This document shows, in pieces, positions 19,647-28,832 of a stretch of 64,000 bases of DNA; position 1 is the first letter of the stretch; every line of letters starts with the position of its first letter. The stretch lies in contig NZ_FRAR01000008.1 of the NCBI RefSeq assembly GCF_900142375.1, positions 113,474 to 177,473 on the forward strand, written 5' to 3'. Below the pieces are notes generated by a model, which saw only the letters and a list, made by a program, of their open reading frames with translations, was not told where the DNA came from and searched no databases. This DNA is from Desulforamulus aeronauticus DSM 10349 (GTDB lineage: Bacteria > Bacillota > Desulfotomaculia > Desulfotomaculales > Desulfotomaculaceae). The position numbers and the translations under genes were made by a program.

Positions 19647-20054
19647 ATGCCAGACGATTCGCACCCCGATCAAATGCTAAACCAAGAGGGCCCTTCGGAT
19701 TTAGATGTTATTCTTTCAGAAGGTCTGCGGGATAGGGTGACGAGGCAGGCAGAACGTAATTTATATCTGGGCGAACTACGAGAAAGGGTTATTAAATCCT
19801 TGAGCTTTGCCCAAGTTAAATCCAGCAAAATTTACCCAGAAATCCTTAAGGCCATTCAAGATCCTCGGGCCAGCCACGTGCTCCTCCACCATGTGGTGCC
19901 GATAAAACTAGGGTCTCGCTACGAAAAGCCCGCCCGCGCAAGAGGTCTAACAGTAACCTATGTCAGTGATCCAAATTTTAAGGGACAAATTGGCTTGGTA
20001 GTCGCCGCAGCGGATGCTGTGGATGTAGAAAATATCGAGGTAGCCGAATCATAG
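19647..20054 (+). CDS. YueI-like (DUF1694) protein
   Basis: 135 residues, divergent from the ilv operon, with an ACAAGGAGGG ribosome site. The pattern of an N-terminal LDVILSEGLRD and YLGELRERV segment followed by a compact domain ending in a variable acidic tail resembles the YueI/DUF1694 family, which has an L7Ae-like fold and no established function. Soluble, no signal peptide. Its promoter must overlap the upstream side of the Ile T-box promoter. Confidence 0.8.
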   Translation: MPDDSHPDQMLNQEGPSDLDVILSEGLRDRVTRQAERNLYLGELRERVIKSLSFAQVKSSKIYPEILKAIQDPRASHVLLHHVVPIKLGSRYEKPARARGLTVTYVSDPNFKGQIGLVVAAADAVDVENIEVAES

Positions 20055-20062
20055 ATCGGCTA
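20041..20062. terminator. Possible bidirectional terminator hairpin
   Basis: TAGCCGA and TCGGCTA (7-bp stem, 8-base loop) overlap the end of the YueI-like gene and precede the end of the convergent HD-GYP gene. The T-run is weak, so the terminator role is uncertain. Confidence 0.4.
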
Positions 20063-20068
20063 TTCTGC

Positions 20069-21223
20069 TTAGCGGGACATGATCGCCAGAAAAACCTCTG
20101 CCAATTGAGGGTCAAAATGTTTTCCAGCACATTTTCTTATTTCTTCAAGGGCTTCCCGCGGGCTTTTGCCTTTACGGTAAGGCCGGTCACTGGTGATGGC
20201 ATCGAAGGCATCGGCAATAGCAATGATTCTTGCGACCAGAGGAATTTCTTTCCCTCGCAAACCGCAGGGATAACCGCTGCCATCATATTTTTCTTGATGG
20301 TACATAACCCCGTCATATATTTTTTCCATAACCGATTTGGGTTGGATTTGTTGGATAATTTGTGCCCCAATAACCGGGTGGCTTTTCATGATTTGCCACT
20401 TCTCTTCATCCAAAGGTCCGGTATCCAGCAATACACTGTCCCGGATACCAATTTTTCCGACATCATGTAGCAGAGCTGCCTGCTGTAAAAGTTCCTGCTG
20501 CTCCTGTTCCATTTCTATCTTTTCTGCTATGAGCAGTGCCAGTTGACTAACCCGCTCCGAGTGCCCCTTGGTATAGGGGTCTCTGGCATCCAACGCGGAA
20601 GATAGGGCCCGAATTAAACTGATCATGAGCTTTTCCTGCTTGTCAAACAAAATGCGATTATCGATAATAACAGCTACTTGACTGGCAAAGGTGGCACAAA
20701 GCCGAAGGTCCCTGTTACCAAATTGGCTGCCATCCGGTTTATTAATTAACTGCAGACATCCCAATCTGCTCCCCTTACTGACCAACGGGAGCAAAACCAT
20801 GGAGGACACTGTGTAATTAAGGGCATAGCCGACATTTTCCAACAGCCCACTGCCCTCTCTGCTGCCAGTGGTCACGACAATAGGCTTTCCTCGTACGGTA
20901 ACACTGTCGATATTGGAGGCAAACTGTTTTAACAACAGGCCCACAGCATCACCATCCAACCCGTAGGATGCCATCGGAGTCATCTGACGTTGTTCCCCAG
21001 CCAGCCATAGTAAACCAGTCTCAGCCCCTACCAACAGAGCAGCTTGTTCCATCAGTATTTCCACCAATTCTTCCACACGCAGGTCAGAGCTGAGCAAAGC
21101 ACCCACTTCGATGAGAGTTTCTACTTCTTCCGAGGTAAATTGATCTCTGTTTTCCGCTTGCTTTTCGTATACATCCACCAATATGTTCTCCCAACGTAAA
21201 TGTTTGGTATATATATTGGCCAT
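20069..21223 (-). CDS. GAF and HD-GYP domain protein, probable cyclic dinucleotide phosphodiesterase
   Basis: 384 residues. A GAF sensor domain spans about 45-190 and an HD-GYP domain about 205-375. Catalytic features: His221 in KGHSERV, HD pair at 253-254 in LLHDVGKIG, His282, and the GYP loop HQEKYDGSGYPCGLRG from 309, then IADAFDAITSDRPYR. The second histidine of the usual HH metal pair is Gln310 here, a variant I believe occurs in the family. It probably hydrolyses c-di-GMP (or another cyclic dinucleotide) under GAF control. No signal peptide or membrane segment. Monocistronic, convergent with the YueI-like gene. Confidence 0.92.
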   Translation of the reverse strand: MANIYTKHLRWENILVDVYEKQAENRDQFTSEEVETLIEVGALLSSDLRVEELVEILMEQAALLVGAETGLLWLAGEQRQMTPMASYGLDGDAVGLLLKQFASNIDSVTVRGKPIVVTTGSREGSGLLENVGYALNYTVSSMVLLPLVSKGSRLGCLQLINKPDGSQFGNRDLRLCATFASQVAVIIDNRILFDKQEKLMISLIRALSSALDARDPYTKGHSERVSQLALLIAEKIEMEQEQQELLQQAALLHDVGKIGIRDSVLLDTGPLDEEKWQIMKSHPVIGAQIIQQIQPKSVMEKIYDGVMYHQEKYDGSGYPCGLRGKEIPLVARIIAIADAFDAITSDRPYRKGKSPREALEEIRKCAGKHFDPQLAEVFLAIMSR

Positions 21224-21253
21224 TTCACCACCTAATTCCTGCCATTTTAGTAA

Positions 21254-22117
21254 TTATAAACTATTCTCATTCTTCTGGCAGCAATTGCAACATCTACTCC
21301 CTGTTTGGCTAAAGATTTGAGAAATTATATCTTGAATTTTTCTTATAACAATCCAATCCCCCTGCATTGGCATACCTCCGCCCTCATACATGGCTTGAGA
21401 TACAAAGTTAGTGCAATCAGAATAAATGCGGGATAATTAGTATTATATTATACTTATTGTAATTATTATAAGCCCAATTAGACACCCCATCCCAATCATA
21501 TGATGAAGTAGCCGTCATTGATCTATCATCTAATATGTTTACTAATTCTTTGCCTTGTTTAAGTAAGTCTTCTTTTTCGTTAACACTATTAAGTGATTGT
21601 AATTGAGGGGCAAATTCATTAAGATATAATATTGATGCATTATCCTTTGAACTCCTTGCATATCTTTTAAAATAAGCTATCAAAACATCTTGTTCACCTT
21701 GATCTTTAACGTAAGGATATATTTCCTTAATAGCATGCATTACATTTATTTTATCTTCTTTATTTAAAGATGTTGCTTTATCCATTAAATTTGTGTCTTT
21801 TTGATGCTTTTTAATAATATTAGCTACCTTTACATCTTCATTATAGTACTCAGTTAAGGTGGTAATAATTATTTTCTCTTCTAATTCTGGGTCAACTAAT
21901 GTTTCTGCTGCTGTGATACTTTTATCTTTTTCTTTCAAGTACTGTTGAACGTATGGATTTTGAACCGATTTATCTGTGAAACTTGCCTCTATGCTGCTTG
22001 TACGAGGTGGTTTGTCTCTTCACCTGCCTTGCTGATGGTACTTGCGAAAGCATAAAGCGGTTGTATTACCAGCGCAACAATGAAAAGAACAACGGGAAGC
22101 ATTTTAATTCTTTTCAC
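21254..22117 (-). pseudogene. Decayed gene for a secreted amidase-domain (Amidase_6-like) protein
   Basis: A GTG at 22117 behind GAAGGAGGG starts a clear signal peptide (MKRIKMLPVVLFIVALVIQP..AFA), but this frame ends at TAG (21989-21991) after 42 residues. A second frame, open from 22019, continues for about 190 residues (SFTDKSVQNPYVQQYL ... SYDWDGVSNWAYNNYNKYN) and then stops at 21417. A third frame carries TNYPAFI, and the remaining one, overlapping that stop, has SDCTNFVSQAMYEGGGMPMQ (21362-21421), the cysteine-containing start of an Amidase_6 domain. So one secreted protein is split by at least three frame changes and lacks the rest of the domain. Base composition is much richer in A+T than in flanking genes, suggesting acquired DNA. 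Sequencing errors could mimic some breaks. Confidence 0.82.
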
Positions 22118-22216
22118 AAAGACCCTCCTTCATAGTTTTATTTTTCCTTTCCCACCATTCCGCATGGGTGGTAACATCACCCCCATTCCAATCTAAAAAC
22201 AACCCTTATAATCTAC

Positions 22217-22245
22217 ATAATAATTGTAATAATAATACAAATCAA
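22217..22245 (-). promoter_or_regulatory. Possible promoter of the decayed amidase gene
   Basis: TTGATT (22240-22245), a 17-base spacer and TATTAT (22217-22222) on the minus strand, about 100 bases upstream of the GTG start. The surrounding sequence is very AT-rich, so chance matches are possible. Confidence 0.45.
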
Positions 22246-22597
22246 AGCCAACTAATTAACTATGACTAATTCCAACTAATTTCTACATATTTTCCTCATT
22301 TTGTTTTGATGGTTTATATCATTTTCATCACAATGTTCCACTACTTCCAAATAACATTTAACAATCTACTCAAAATAGACCGGTATTTTAGCAGCTTCCC
22401 TTTAGTAGGTGATTAAGTATGTTTTAGGAGTATTTTCGTACAGTCTGGTGTCCCTGGCGTTTACTCCTGATATCTAGAGAATAAATTTAACATTTTAACA
22501 AATTAAAGTATTAATTTAAGCAGGTGATGCAGTGTTAATGTAGAATAGTAAGTTTGTAATTGTAAAATCATGTCATAATTTGGGGAGGAGTGGTATT
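22246..22597. other. AT-rich intergenic region without recognised gene
   Basis: About 350 bases between the decayed amidase gene and the ABC transporter. I see no plausible reading frame with a ribosome site and no riboswitch class I recognise. The promoter of the transporter operon must lie here, but no strong -35/-10 pair stands out. Confidence 0.6.
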
Positions 22598-23599
22598 GTG
22601 AAGAAGTCTTTTGCGTTACTGGGTGTCTTGCTGATGTTATTAACGATTGTTTTAATCGGCTGTAGCAGTGCCCGAGAGGAAGAAGGAAAGGAAAAACCAG
22701 TGCAGTTTAAACTGGCTCACGCCACCTGGGTAGGTTATGCACCGCTGTATATTGCCAAAGAAAAAGGGTTGTTTGAGAAGTACGGTCTGGCCCCGGAATT
22801 GGTTGTAATTGAAGATGAGTCCCAGTATGCCGGAGCGATGGCCTCTGGGCAAATTCAGGCCTTGGGTAATGTTGTGGATAGAGAAGTCATCCACTCTGCC
22901 AAAGGTACTGCCGAAACCTTTATCTTGGCGATGGATGAGTCCGCTGGTGGCGATGGCATCATAGCTAAAAAAGAGATTACTAAAGTGGCAGACCTAAAAG
23001 GTACCACCATTGGGTTAGATAAGTCTAGCACTGCCTATTTCTTTCTCCTATCGATCTTAGAAAAGAACGGTCTGAAAGAAGCAGATGTGACCATCCAAGA
23101 GATGTCTGCCGGAGATGCAGGGGCAGCCTTTGTGGCAGGCAAGCTGGATGCAGCAGTTGTTTGGGAACCCTGGCTGACCAACTCTTCCCAGCGGGAAGGC
23201 GGCCACGTGCTAGTAAACAGTAAAGAGTACCCCCATACCATTGTAGATGTTATCACGCTGCGTCAGGATTTCCTAAAGGAACATCCGGAAGCTGCTACCG
23301 GATTAACCAAAGCTTGGTTTGAAGCTATCGATTTCTACCGTCAAAATCCTGATGAAGGCAATGCCATTATGGCTAAGGCCTTAGGTTTACAGAAAGAAGA
23401 GATTGCCGATATGGCCAAGGGGGTAGCTTTCTTTGGCAAGGAAGAGAACAAAGCTTTCTTTGCTAAAGAGGGAGAAAACACCATTTACACCCTGGTCGAA
23501 CGAGCCGGGAAGTTTTGGCAGGAAAAGGGCATTATTAGCGAACAAGTAAACCTGGATCAGTTAATTGATACTACTTATGTAAATGAGGCTGCTAAGTAA
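22598..23599 (+). CDS. ABC transporter substrate-binding lipoprotein (SsuA/TauA/NMT1-like)
   Basis: 333 residues from the GTG at 22598, which follows GGGGAGGAG at good distance. A lipoprotein signal ends at the lipobox LIGC with Cys22. The mature part is an NMT1/SsuA-type periplasmic-binding fold: LAHATWVGYAPLYIAKEKGLF, an ESQYAGAMASGQIQA segment, and AAVVWEPWLTNS, common to nitrate/sulfonate/taurine binders. The ligand cannot be fixed from sequence alone. It is followed with no gap by a permease and then an ATPase. No desulfonating enzyme or thiamine gene lies nearby. Confidence 0.9.
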   Translation: MKKSFALLGVLLMLLTIVLIGCSSAREEEGKEKPVQFKLAHATWVGYAPLYIAKEKGLFEKYGLAPELVVIEDESQYAGAMASGQIQALGNVVDREVIHSAKGTAETFILAMDESAGGDGIIAKKEITKVADLKGTTIGLDKSSTAYFFLLSILEKNGLKEADVTIQEMSAGDAGAAFVAGKLDAAVVWEPWLTNSSQREGGHVLVNSKEYPHTIVDVITLRQDFLKEHPEAATGLTKAWFEAIDFYRQNPDEGNAIMAKALGLQKEEIADMAKGVAFFGKEENKAFFAKEGENTIYTLVERAGKFWQEKGIISEQVNLDQLIDTTYVNEAAK

Positions 23600-24397
23600 A
23601 TGCAGAAAAAAGCCCCGGCCAAAGTTTGGCCCAATAGAAGTTATAGAACTTTAACGCTGGCATCTTTTCTCTTTCTCTTTTGTTTGTGGTTTACTCTTAG
23701 CGCCAGCGGCGTGGTCAAGGAACTTTTTTTACCTGCCCCGTCTTCGGTGTGGCAGGCTCTTCAGGAAATGTACCGCGAAGGAATTCTCTTGGCCTACACC
23801 CTGGATAGCACCTACCGGGTGGTGGTGGGCTGGCTCATGGCTGTGGTGGCAGCAGTTCCCCTGGGAATGCTGGTGGCCAGCTCTAAGAAAGCAGAAGCTC
23901 TCTTGACCCCGGTGGTTGAATTTGCCCGCTACCTGCCGGTGGTGGCCATGGTACCCCTAACACTGTTGTATTTTGGCATTGGCGATTTACAAAAATTTGC
24001 GGTTATTTTCCTGGGTACCTTTTTTCAACTGGTACTTATGGTGAGTGATGTGGTAGCCAATGTACAGCGGGACTTGCTGCGGGCTGCCGCTACTCTAGGG
24101 GCCAGCCGCTGGCAGATTTACCGCCTCGTGCTGCTGCCAGCCTCCCTGCCGGGCATTATGGACAGCTTGCGGATCACCATTGGCTGGGCCTGGACCTATC
24201 TGGTGGTGGCAGAACTGGTGGCAGCCAATTCCGGCCTAGGTCATATGATCTTAAAGGCCCAGCGGTTTTTAGCCACCGACCGCATGTTTGCAGGTTTACT
24301 CATTATCGGTCTGTTGGGCTTGTTCACTGACCTTTTCTTCAAGTGGTTAACCCGGGTTGTGGTACCCTGGAGTGAGAAGGAAGGTGGAAAAGCATGA
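23600..24397 (+). CDS. ABC transporter permease (SsuC/TauC-like)
   Basis: 265 residues with about six hydrophobic segments and the BPD_transp_1 EAA-type loop (LRAAATLGASRWQIYRLVLLPA, about 173-194) that contacts the ATPase. The ATG follows the stop of the binding-protein gene directly (TAAATG), so the two are co-translated. It forms the membrane channel of the importer. Confidence 0.93.
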   Translation: MQKKAPAKVWPNRSYRTLTLASFLFLFCLWFTLSASGVVKELFLPAPSSVWQALQEMYREGILLAYTLDSTYRVVVGWLMAVVAAVPLGMLVASSKKAEALLTPVVEFARYLPVVAMVPLTLLYFGIGDLQKFAVIFLGTFFQLVLMVSDVVANVQRDLLRAAATLGASRWQIYRLVLLPASLPGIMDSLRITIGWAWTYLVVAELVAANSGLGHMILKAQRFLATDRMFAGLLIIGLLGLFTDLFFKWLTRVVVPWSEKEGGKA

Positions 24398-25173
24398 GTA
24401 AACTCATGGTAGAACAGGTGGGAAAAACCTTTGCCAGCGGGGACATCGTTGTGGAAGCGTTATCCGATATTAACCTGCGCATTGCGGAGCATGAACTGGC
24501 GGTGATTGTCGGGCCCAGCGGTTGCGGCAAGTCCACCTTACTCAACATTGTGGCAGGGTTGGAACAGGCCGACAGCGGTATTGTCACCATGAATGGCAGA
24601 AGCATTGAGGGGCCCGGCGCAGATCGGGGCATGGTGTTTCAGTCTTACACCCTATTTCCCTGGTTAACTGTGCAGCAGAATGTGGAATTTGGACTGAGAA
24701 TCAGAGGAATTACTGCCAAAGAACGGCAGGAAATCGCTCGTCATTATATCGATCTGGTGGGACTTGGCAGTTTTGCAGCAACGCTGCCCAAAGCACTGTC
24801 CGGAGGCATGAAACAACGGGTGGCCATTGCCCGAGCGTTGGCCAATAAACCGGAAATGTTGCTGATGGATGAACCCTTCGGGGCGCTGGATGCCCAAACC
24901 CGCTTGGTTATGCAGGAACTCTTGCTTACCGTCTGGGAGCAGGAGCGCACTACCATTTTATTTATCACCCACGATATTGATGAGGCGGTACTACTGGCGG
25001 ATAATGTTTATGTGATGTCCCGCCGGCCTGGACGAATTAGGAACCAGATCCAGGTGTCACTACCTCGGCCTCGGGATCACCGTGCTACCGTCTCTCCTGA
25101 ATTCTCGACCATTAAAAAAGAAATTATGGAAATGCTGTGGGAAGAAAGCCGGACAGCCGCCATTGAAAGATAA
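24394..25173 (+). CDS. ABC transporter ATP-binding protein (SsuB/TauB-like)
   Basis: 259 residues. Walker A GPSGCGKST, Q-loop in MVFQSYTLFPW, signature LSGGMKQRVAIARAL, Walker B LLMDEPFGALD and the H-loop FITHDIDEAV are all intact. The start overlaps the permease stop by four bases. The FQSYTLFPWLTV segment is typical of the nitrate/sulfonate/taurine ATPases. Confidence 0.95.
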   Translation: MSKLMVEQVGKTFASGDIVVEALSDINLRIAEHELAVIVGPSGCGKSTLLNIVAGLEQADSGIVTMNGRSIEGPGADRGMVFQSYTLFPWLTVQQNVEFGLRIRGITAKERQEIARHYIDLVGLGSFAATLPKALSGGMKQRVAIARALANKPEMLLMDEPFGALDAQTRLVMQELLLTVWEQERTTILFITHDIDEAVLLADNVYVMSRRPGRIRNQIQVSLPRPRDHRATVSPEFSTIKKEIMEMLWEESRTAAIER

Positions 25174-25190
25174 GCTATCATTAACACTTA

Positions 25191-25233
25191 GGGACGGCAA
25201 ACGATGCGAAACTTCGTACCGCTTGGCCGTCCC
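25191..25233 (+). terminator. Hairpin after the ABC operon
   Basis: GGGACGG and CCGTCCC close a long imperfect stem 17 bases after the ATPase stop. The tail (CTTTGGTATTATT) is only moderately T-rich. Probable terminator. Confidence 0.55.
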
Positions 25234-25331
25234 CTTTGGTATTATTCTAACAGAAATTATAAAATATATTTTCCCTTTTGACTGTCCCGATAGTACAGCT
25301 TTGATTTAATCCTCACATATATGCCACTTCC

Positions 25332-25613
25332 CTAAAACTCGCTTCTCGAATATCTTACCGCTACAATAATAACTTCTTTTTTCCGCTCGTCGATGCGATA
25401 AACGATTGTAAAATTCTTAACAAAAAGTTGGCGATAACCTCTGCTTGCGTAAGCACCTACCCGCCGCCTTGCCCCACGCTGTGGCATAACCTCCAAAGAT
25501 AAAATTGCTTCCTCCAACTTGTCAATAAGGTTTATAGCCGACAGCTCAGCGTTAATCTCATTAGCAATAAAGGCGAAAATACTGTCTAAGTTACGATAAG
25601 CAGCAGAAAGCAA
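25332..25613 (-). CDS. ParE/RelE-family toxin
   Basis: 93 residues from a TTG at 25613. The RelE/ParE fold is evident: AAYRNLDSIFAFIANE, LIDKLEEAILSLE, RGYRQLFVKNFTIVYRID and VAVRYSRSEF at the end. ParE-type toxins attack gyrase while RelE-types cleave mRNA; which applies cannot be said. It follows the antitoxin with the frames nearly touching. The frame has no ATG or GTG: a GGAGG site lies 17 bases before the TTG, and the codon at the ideal place is GTA. The start may be mutated, or translation may be coupled to the antitoxin stop. Confidence 0.82.
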   Translation of the reverse strand: MLSAAYRNLDSIFAFIANEINAELSAINLIDKLEEAILSLEVMPQRGARRRVGAYASRGYRQLFVKNFTIVYRIDERKKEVIIVAVRYSRSEF

Positions 25614-25615
25614 CT

Positions 25616-25879
25616 TTACACAAAATGTTTCCTCCGCAAAGAGCTAAGAGCGTTCCTTGCCTCGTGCAGTTTACCATCTAAACGATATTCTGCCTCCGCT
25701 TGGGCAATCTCTTTATCCAGTTCATTTTCATCAAGCATTGCTTCGTAGGTTTCAATGCTCATTACAACCAAATCTCCATAACCGTTTTTCGTAATAAAAA
25801 TCGGCTCGTTTTTTGCGTGGCATAAATCAGAAATTTCATTGGTATTTCTAAGGTCAGTAATAGGTCTGATCTGCGGCAT
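25616..25879 (-). CDS. Phd/YefM-family antitoxin
   Basis: 87 residues from the ATG at 25879, which follows AAAGGAGTG at normal distance. The N-terminal part (QIRPITDLRNTNEISDLC, then PIFITKNGYGDLVVMSIETYEAML) is the Phd/YefM DNA-binding fold; the C-terminal part is a charged helix that would wrap the toxin. The gene is upstream of and nearly overlaps the toxin, the normal order for an autoregulated pair. Confidence 0.9.
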   Translation of the reverse strand: MPQIRPITDLRNTNEISDLCHAKNEPIFITKNGYGDLVVMSIETYEAMLDENELDKEIAQAEAEYRLDGKLHEARNALSSLRRKHFV

Positions 25880-25958
25880 AATACTCACTCCTTTCGCTGT
25901 ACATTATTATAACATTATTATGTACATTTTACAATTGATTATAGTGAGACCCCGCCCC

Positions 25959-26010
25959 ACAAACGCATAAATGAATAGTTTGTGACCTTTCTGTTCATTT
26001 ATGCGTTTGT
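25959..26010. repeat. 17-bp perfect inverted repeat
   Basis: ACAAACGCATAAATGAA (25959-25975) and its exact reverse complement (25994-26010) are separated by 18 bases. It lies between the toxin-antitoxin promoter region and the end of argH, next to but distinct from the terminator at 26031-26073. Confidence 0.85.
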
Positions 26011-26030
26011 CGTGGAAGACAGCAACAAAA

Positions 26031-26073
26031 AGCGAGACGGCAGGGATGTCCCCACTGTCTCGCTATCTTTTTT
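26031..26073. terminator. Bidirectional terminator after argH
   Basis: AGCGAGAC / GTCTCGCT closes the stem around a CAGGGATGTCCCC-type inner region. T-runs follow on both strands: TTTTTG on the minus strand for the arg operon and ATCTTTTTT on the plus strand. Confidence 0.85.
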
Positions 26074-26119
26074 CCTTCATTCATTTAGAGAATTAAGAGG
26101 CTTAGTCTGCCCTTAGGGA

Positions 26120-27487
26120 CTATAGTTTTTCTCTGGTTCGGGCAATGGCCTGTTGAACGGCTTCCGGTGCCGGGCCACCCCTCACTTTGCGGGCAGCAGC
26201 ACAGTATTCTACCCCAATGGCCGCATAGATATCGTCTGTAAAAACTGGGGAAAGCTCTTGGTATTCCTGCATGGTTAGTTCTTCCAGGTTTTTATTCTGT
26301 TGCAGGCAGTAGAATACCGCCTTACCCACGATTTCGTGAGCCTCCCGGAAGGGAATCCCTTTTTTAGCCAAGTAATCCGCCACATCGGTGGCATTGGTAA
26401 AACCACCCCGGGCCGCCTTGGCCATATTGTCCTGGCGTACAGTCATGGTAGCAATCATTGGCCGGAAGACCAGCAGACAACCCTTGACGGTATCAATGGC
26501 ATCAAACAGAGCCTCTTTATCTTCCTGCATGTCTTTGTTGTAAGCTAGGGGAAGTCCCTTAAGCATGGTGAGAAGACCGGTGAGATCCCCATACACCCGG
26601 CCTGTTTTGCCCCGAATAAGCTCTGCCACATCGGGGTTTTTCTTCTGGGGCATAATGCTGGAGCCGGTGCTATAGGCATCGTCCAGTTCGATAAAGGCAA
26701 ATTCTCCGGTGGACCAGAGGATAATTTCTTCGCAGAAGCGGCTTAGGTGCATCATCAGGAGAGACGCAGCAGCACAAAATTCCACAGCAAAGTCCCGGTC
26801 ACTGACCGCATCCAACGAGTTATCACTGACTTCGGCAAACCCCAACAGTTCGGCAGTATACTCCCGATCCAAGGGGAAGGTGGTACCTGCCAGAGCACCG
26901 GAGCCTAGCGGCAGAACATCGGCTCTTTTATAGCAATCTGCCAGCCGCTCCCTGTCCCGTAAAAACATCTGGGTATAGGCCATTAAATGGTGGCCCAGGG
27001 TGATGGGTTGGGCCCGCTGCAGATGGGTATAGCCCGGCATAACGGTATGCAGGTGCTGTTCCGCCAAATCCAGCAGGGTTTCTATCAGTTCCTTCAGTTG
27101 AGCACGAATTTCGGTAATTTCATCCTTCAGATACATCCGAATATCCACTGCCACCTGATCGTTCCGGCTGCGGGCGGTGTGCAGTTTCTTGCCTACCGCA
27201 CCAATTTTGGCGGTGAGCAGCTGCTCCACATTCATGTGGATATCTTCGGCTGCAATATCGAACTCCACCTGGCCGCCTTCGATTTCTTCCAGCAGCTTTT
27301 GTAAACCCGCCGCTATTTGAGCGGCTTCTTCAGGAGAAATAATCCCCACTTTGCCCAACATGGTGGCATGGGCGATACTGCCTTTGATGTCTTGCTTATA
27401 AAGTCTTTGATCAAAAGAAATGGAGGAATGAAAATCCTCCACTAAACGGTCGGTTGTTTTTTGAAAACGTCCGCCCCAAAGTTTCAT
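26120..27487 (-). CDS. argH: Argininosuccinate lyase
   Basis: 455 residues from the ATG at 27487 ([10 protein letters not shown]), behind an AGAGGTG site. Cleaves argininosuccinate to arginine and fumarate. Seen: the LWGGRF start, [29 protein letters not shown] segment ([11 protein letters not shown]), and the fumarase/lyase signature [12 protein letters not shown] with the catalytic loop serine. It is the last gene of the arginine operon. Confidence 0.98.
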   Translation of the reverse strand: MKLWGGRFQKTTDRLVEDFHSSISFDQRLYKQDIKGSIAHATMLGKVGIISPEEAAQIAAGLQKLLEEIEGGQVEFDIAAEDIHMNVEQLLTAKIGAVGKKLHTARSRNDQVAVDIRMYLKDEITEIRAQLKELIETLLDLAEQHLHTVMPGYTHLQRAQPITLGHHLMAYTQMFLRDRERLADCYKRADVLPLGSGALAGTTFPLDREYTAELLGFAEVSDNSLDAVSDRDFAVEFCAAASLLMMHLSRFCEEIILWSTGEFAFIELDDAYSTGSSIMPQKKNPDVAELIRGKTGRVYGDLTGLLTMLKGLPLAYNKDMQEDKEALFDAIDTVKGCLLVFRPMIATMTVRQDNMAKAARGGFTNATDVADYLAKKGIPFREAHEIVGKAVFYCLQQNKNLEELTMQEYQELSPVFTDDIYAAIGVEYCAAARKVRGGPAPEAVQQAIARTREKL

Positions 27488-27529
27488 GGAATACACCTCT
27501 TCAGCTCATAGGTATTTCTGTGGGGTTAT

Positions 27530-27571
27530 GCCGTCAGCCATCAGCTTTTTAGGTTTTGGCTGACGGCTGAA
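27530..27571. repeat. Heptad-periodic inverted array (argG/argH gap)
   Basis: Six in-phase units: GCCGTCA, GCCATCA, GCTTTTT, AGGTTTT, GGCTGAC, GGCTGAA. The outer parts form a perfect 10-bp inverted repeat, GCCGTCAGCC / GGCTGACGGC. Confidence 0.75.
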
Positions 27572-27584
27572 AGTTCACAGCAAT

Positions 27585-28790
27585 CTATTTTAATCCAGAC
27601 TTTTTCTCCATCAGAGCACGAACCTTTAGCGGTAAGCCGAATAGGTTAATAAAGCCCTCAGCATCAGCTTGGTTGTACACTTCATCCCGGCCAAAGGTGG
27701 ACAGCTCTTCATCATACAGGGAGTAGGGTGAAGTACTTCCCGCGGGCATAATGTTACCTTTGTATAGTTTTAATTTAACAGTACCCGTTACGGTACGCTG
27801 GGTATTGTTGACAAAGGCATCTAGGGCTTCCCGCAGGGGGGCGAACCAAACTCCGTCATAAACCAGCTCAGCATAACGCAAGGCAATCTGCTCCTTGTAG
27901 TGCAGGGTAGCCCGATCCAGGGTGAGCAGTTCTAATTCATGGTGGGCATACATAAGAATGGCACCACCGGGGGTTTCGTAAACACCACGAGATTTCATAC
28001 CCACCAAACGATTCTCTACCATATCCACCAGACCAATGCCATTGGCACCGCCGATGATATTGAGTTTTTCTAACAGGCTAATGCTGTCCAGGCGTTCGCC
28101 GTTAAGGGCCACAGGAACACCCTGCTCAAAGCCGATTTCCACAAAGGTTGGCTTGTCCGGAGCCTGTTCCGGTGGAACGGTAAGCATTAGCATGTCGTAG
28201 GAAGAAGCGTTGGCCGGACTTTCCAGTTCGCCGCCTTCGTGGCTAATGTGCCAAATATTGCGATCCCGGCTATAAATACTTTTCTTGGTTACCGGCACGG
28301 GGATACCCCGGGCTTCAGCATAATCAATGGCATCTTCTCTGGAACGAATATCCCATTCCCGCCAGGGGGCAATCACTTTTAGGTGTGGGGCCAAAGCCTT
28401 TACCCCTAATTCAAAACGAACCTGGTCGTTGCCTTTGCCGGTGGCACCGTGGGCCACCGCCACAGCCCCTTCTTTTTCTGCAATTTCAACCAACTTTTTG
28501 GCAATCAGGGGGCGGGCAAAGGAAGTGCCCAGCAGGTATTTACCTTCGTAAATGGCACCTGCCTTCAGAGTGGGCCAAATGTAATCTTCCACAAATTCCT
28601 TGCGCAGGTCTTCAATATAAATCTTGCTGGCACCACTTTGGATAGCCTTTTCTTCCAGCGGGGCCAGTTCTTCACCCTGACCCAGATCCGCCGTCACGGC
28701 AATAACCTCGTAACCGTAGTTCTCTTTGAGCCAGGCAATAATAACAGAGGTGTCCAAACCTCCGGAGTAAGCCAGTACAACCTTTGGCAT
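27585..28790 (-). CDS. argG: Argininosuccinate synthase
   Basis: 401 residues. Joins citrulline and aspartate using ATP. The N-type ATP pyrophosphatase loop AYSGGLDTS is at 7-15; [23 protein letters not shown] and the [13 protein letters not shown] end are typical. It has its own promoter region and an ARG-box-like operator just upstream (28810-28838), so argGH can be regulated separately from the upstream arg genes. Confidence 0.98.
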   Translation of the reverse strand: MPKVVLAYSGGLDTSVIIAWLKENYGYEVIAVTADLGQGEELAPLEEKAIQSGASKIYIEDLRKEFVEDYIWPTLKAGAIYEGKYLLGTSFARPLIAKKLVEIAEKEGAVAVAHGATGKGNDQVRFELGVKALAPHLKVIAPWREWDIRSREDAIDYAEARGIPVPVTKKSIYSRDRNIWHISHEGGELESPANASSYDMLMLTVPPEQAPDKPTFVEIGFEQGVPVALNGERLDSISLLEKLNIIGGANGIGLVDMVENRLVGMKSRGVYETPGGAILMYAHHELELLTLDRATLHYKEQIALRYAELVYDGVWFAPLREALDAFVNNTQRTVTGTVKLKLYKGNIMPAGSTSPYSLYDEELSTFGRDEVYNQADAEGFINLFGLPLKVRALMEKKSGLK

Positions 28791-28809
28791 AGTGTGTATG
28801 CTCCTTTCT

Positions 28810-28823
28810 TGAATAAATATGCA
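28810..28823. promoter_or_regulatory. ARG box (ArgR/AhrC operator) upstream of argG
   Basis: TGAATAAATATGCA fits the ARG-box pattern TGNATWWWWATNCA at every fixed position. It lies between a TATAAT-type -10 element (28833-28838, minus strand) and the argG ribosome site, where bound ArgR would block transcription. Confidence 0.75.
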
Positions 28824-28832
28824 GATATGGTT

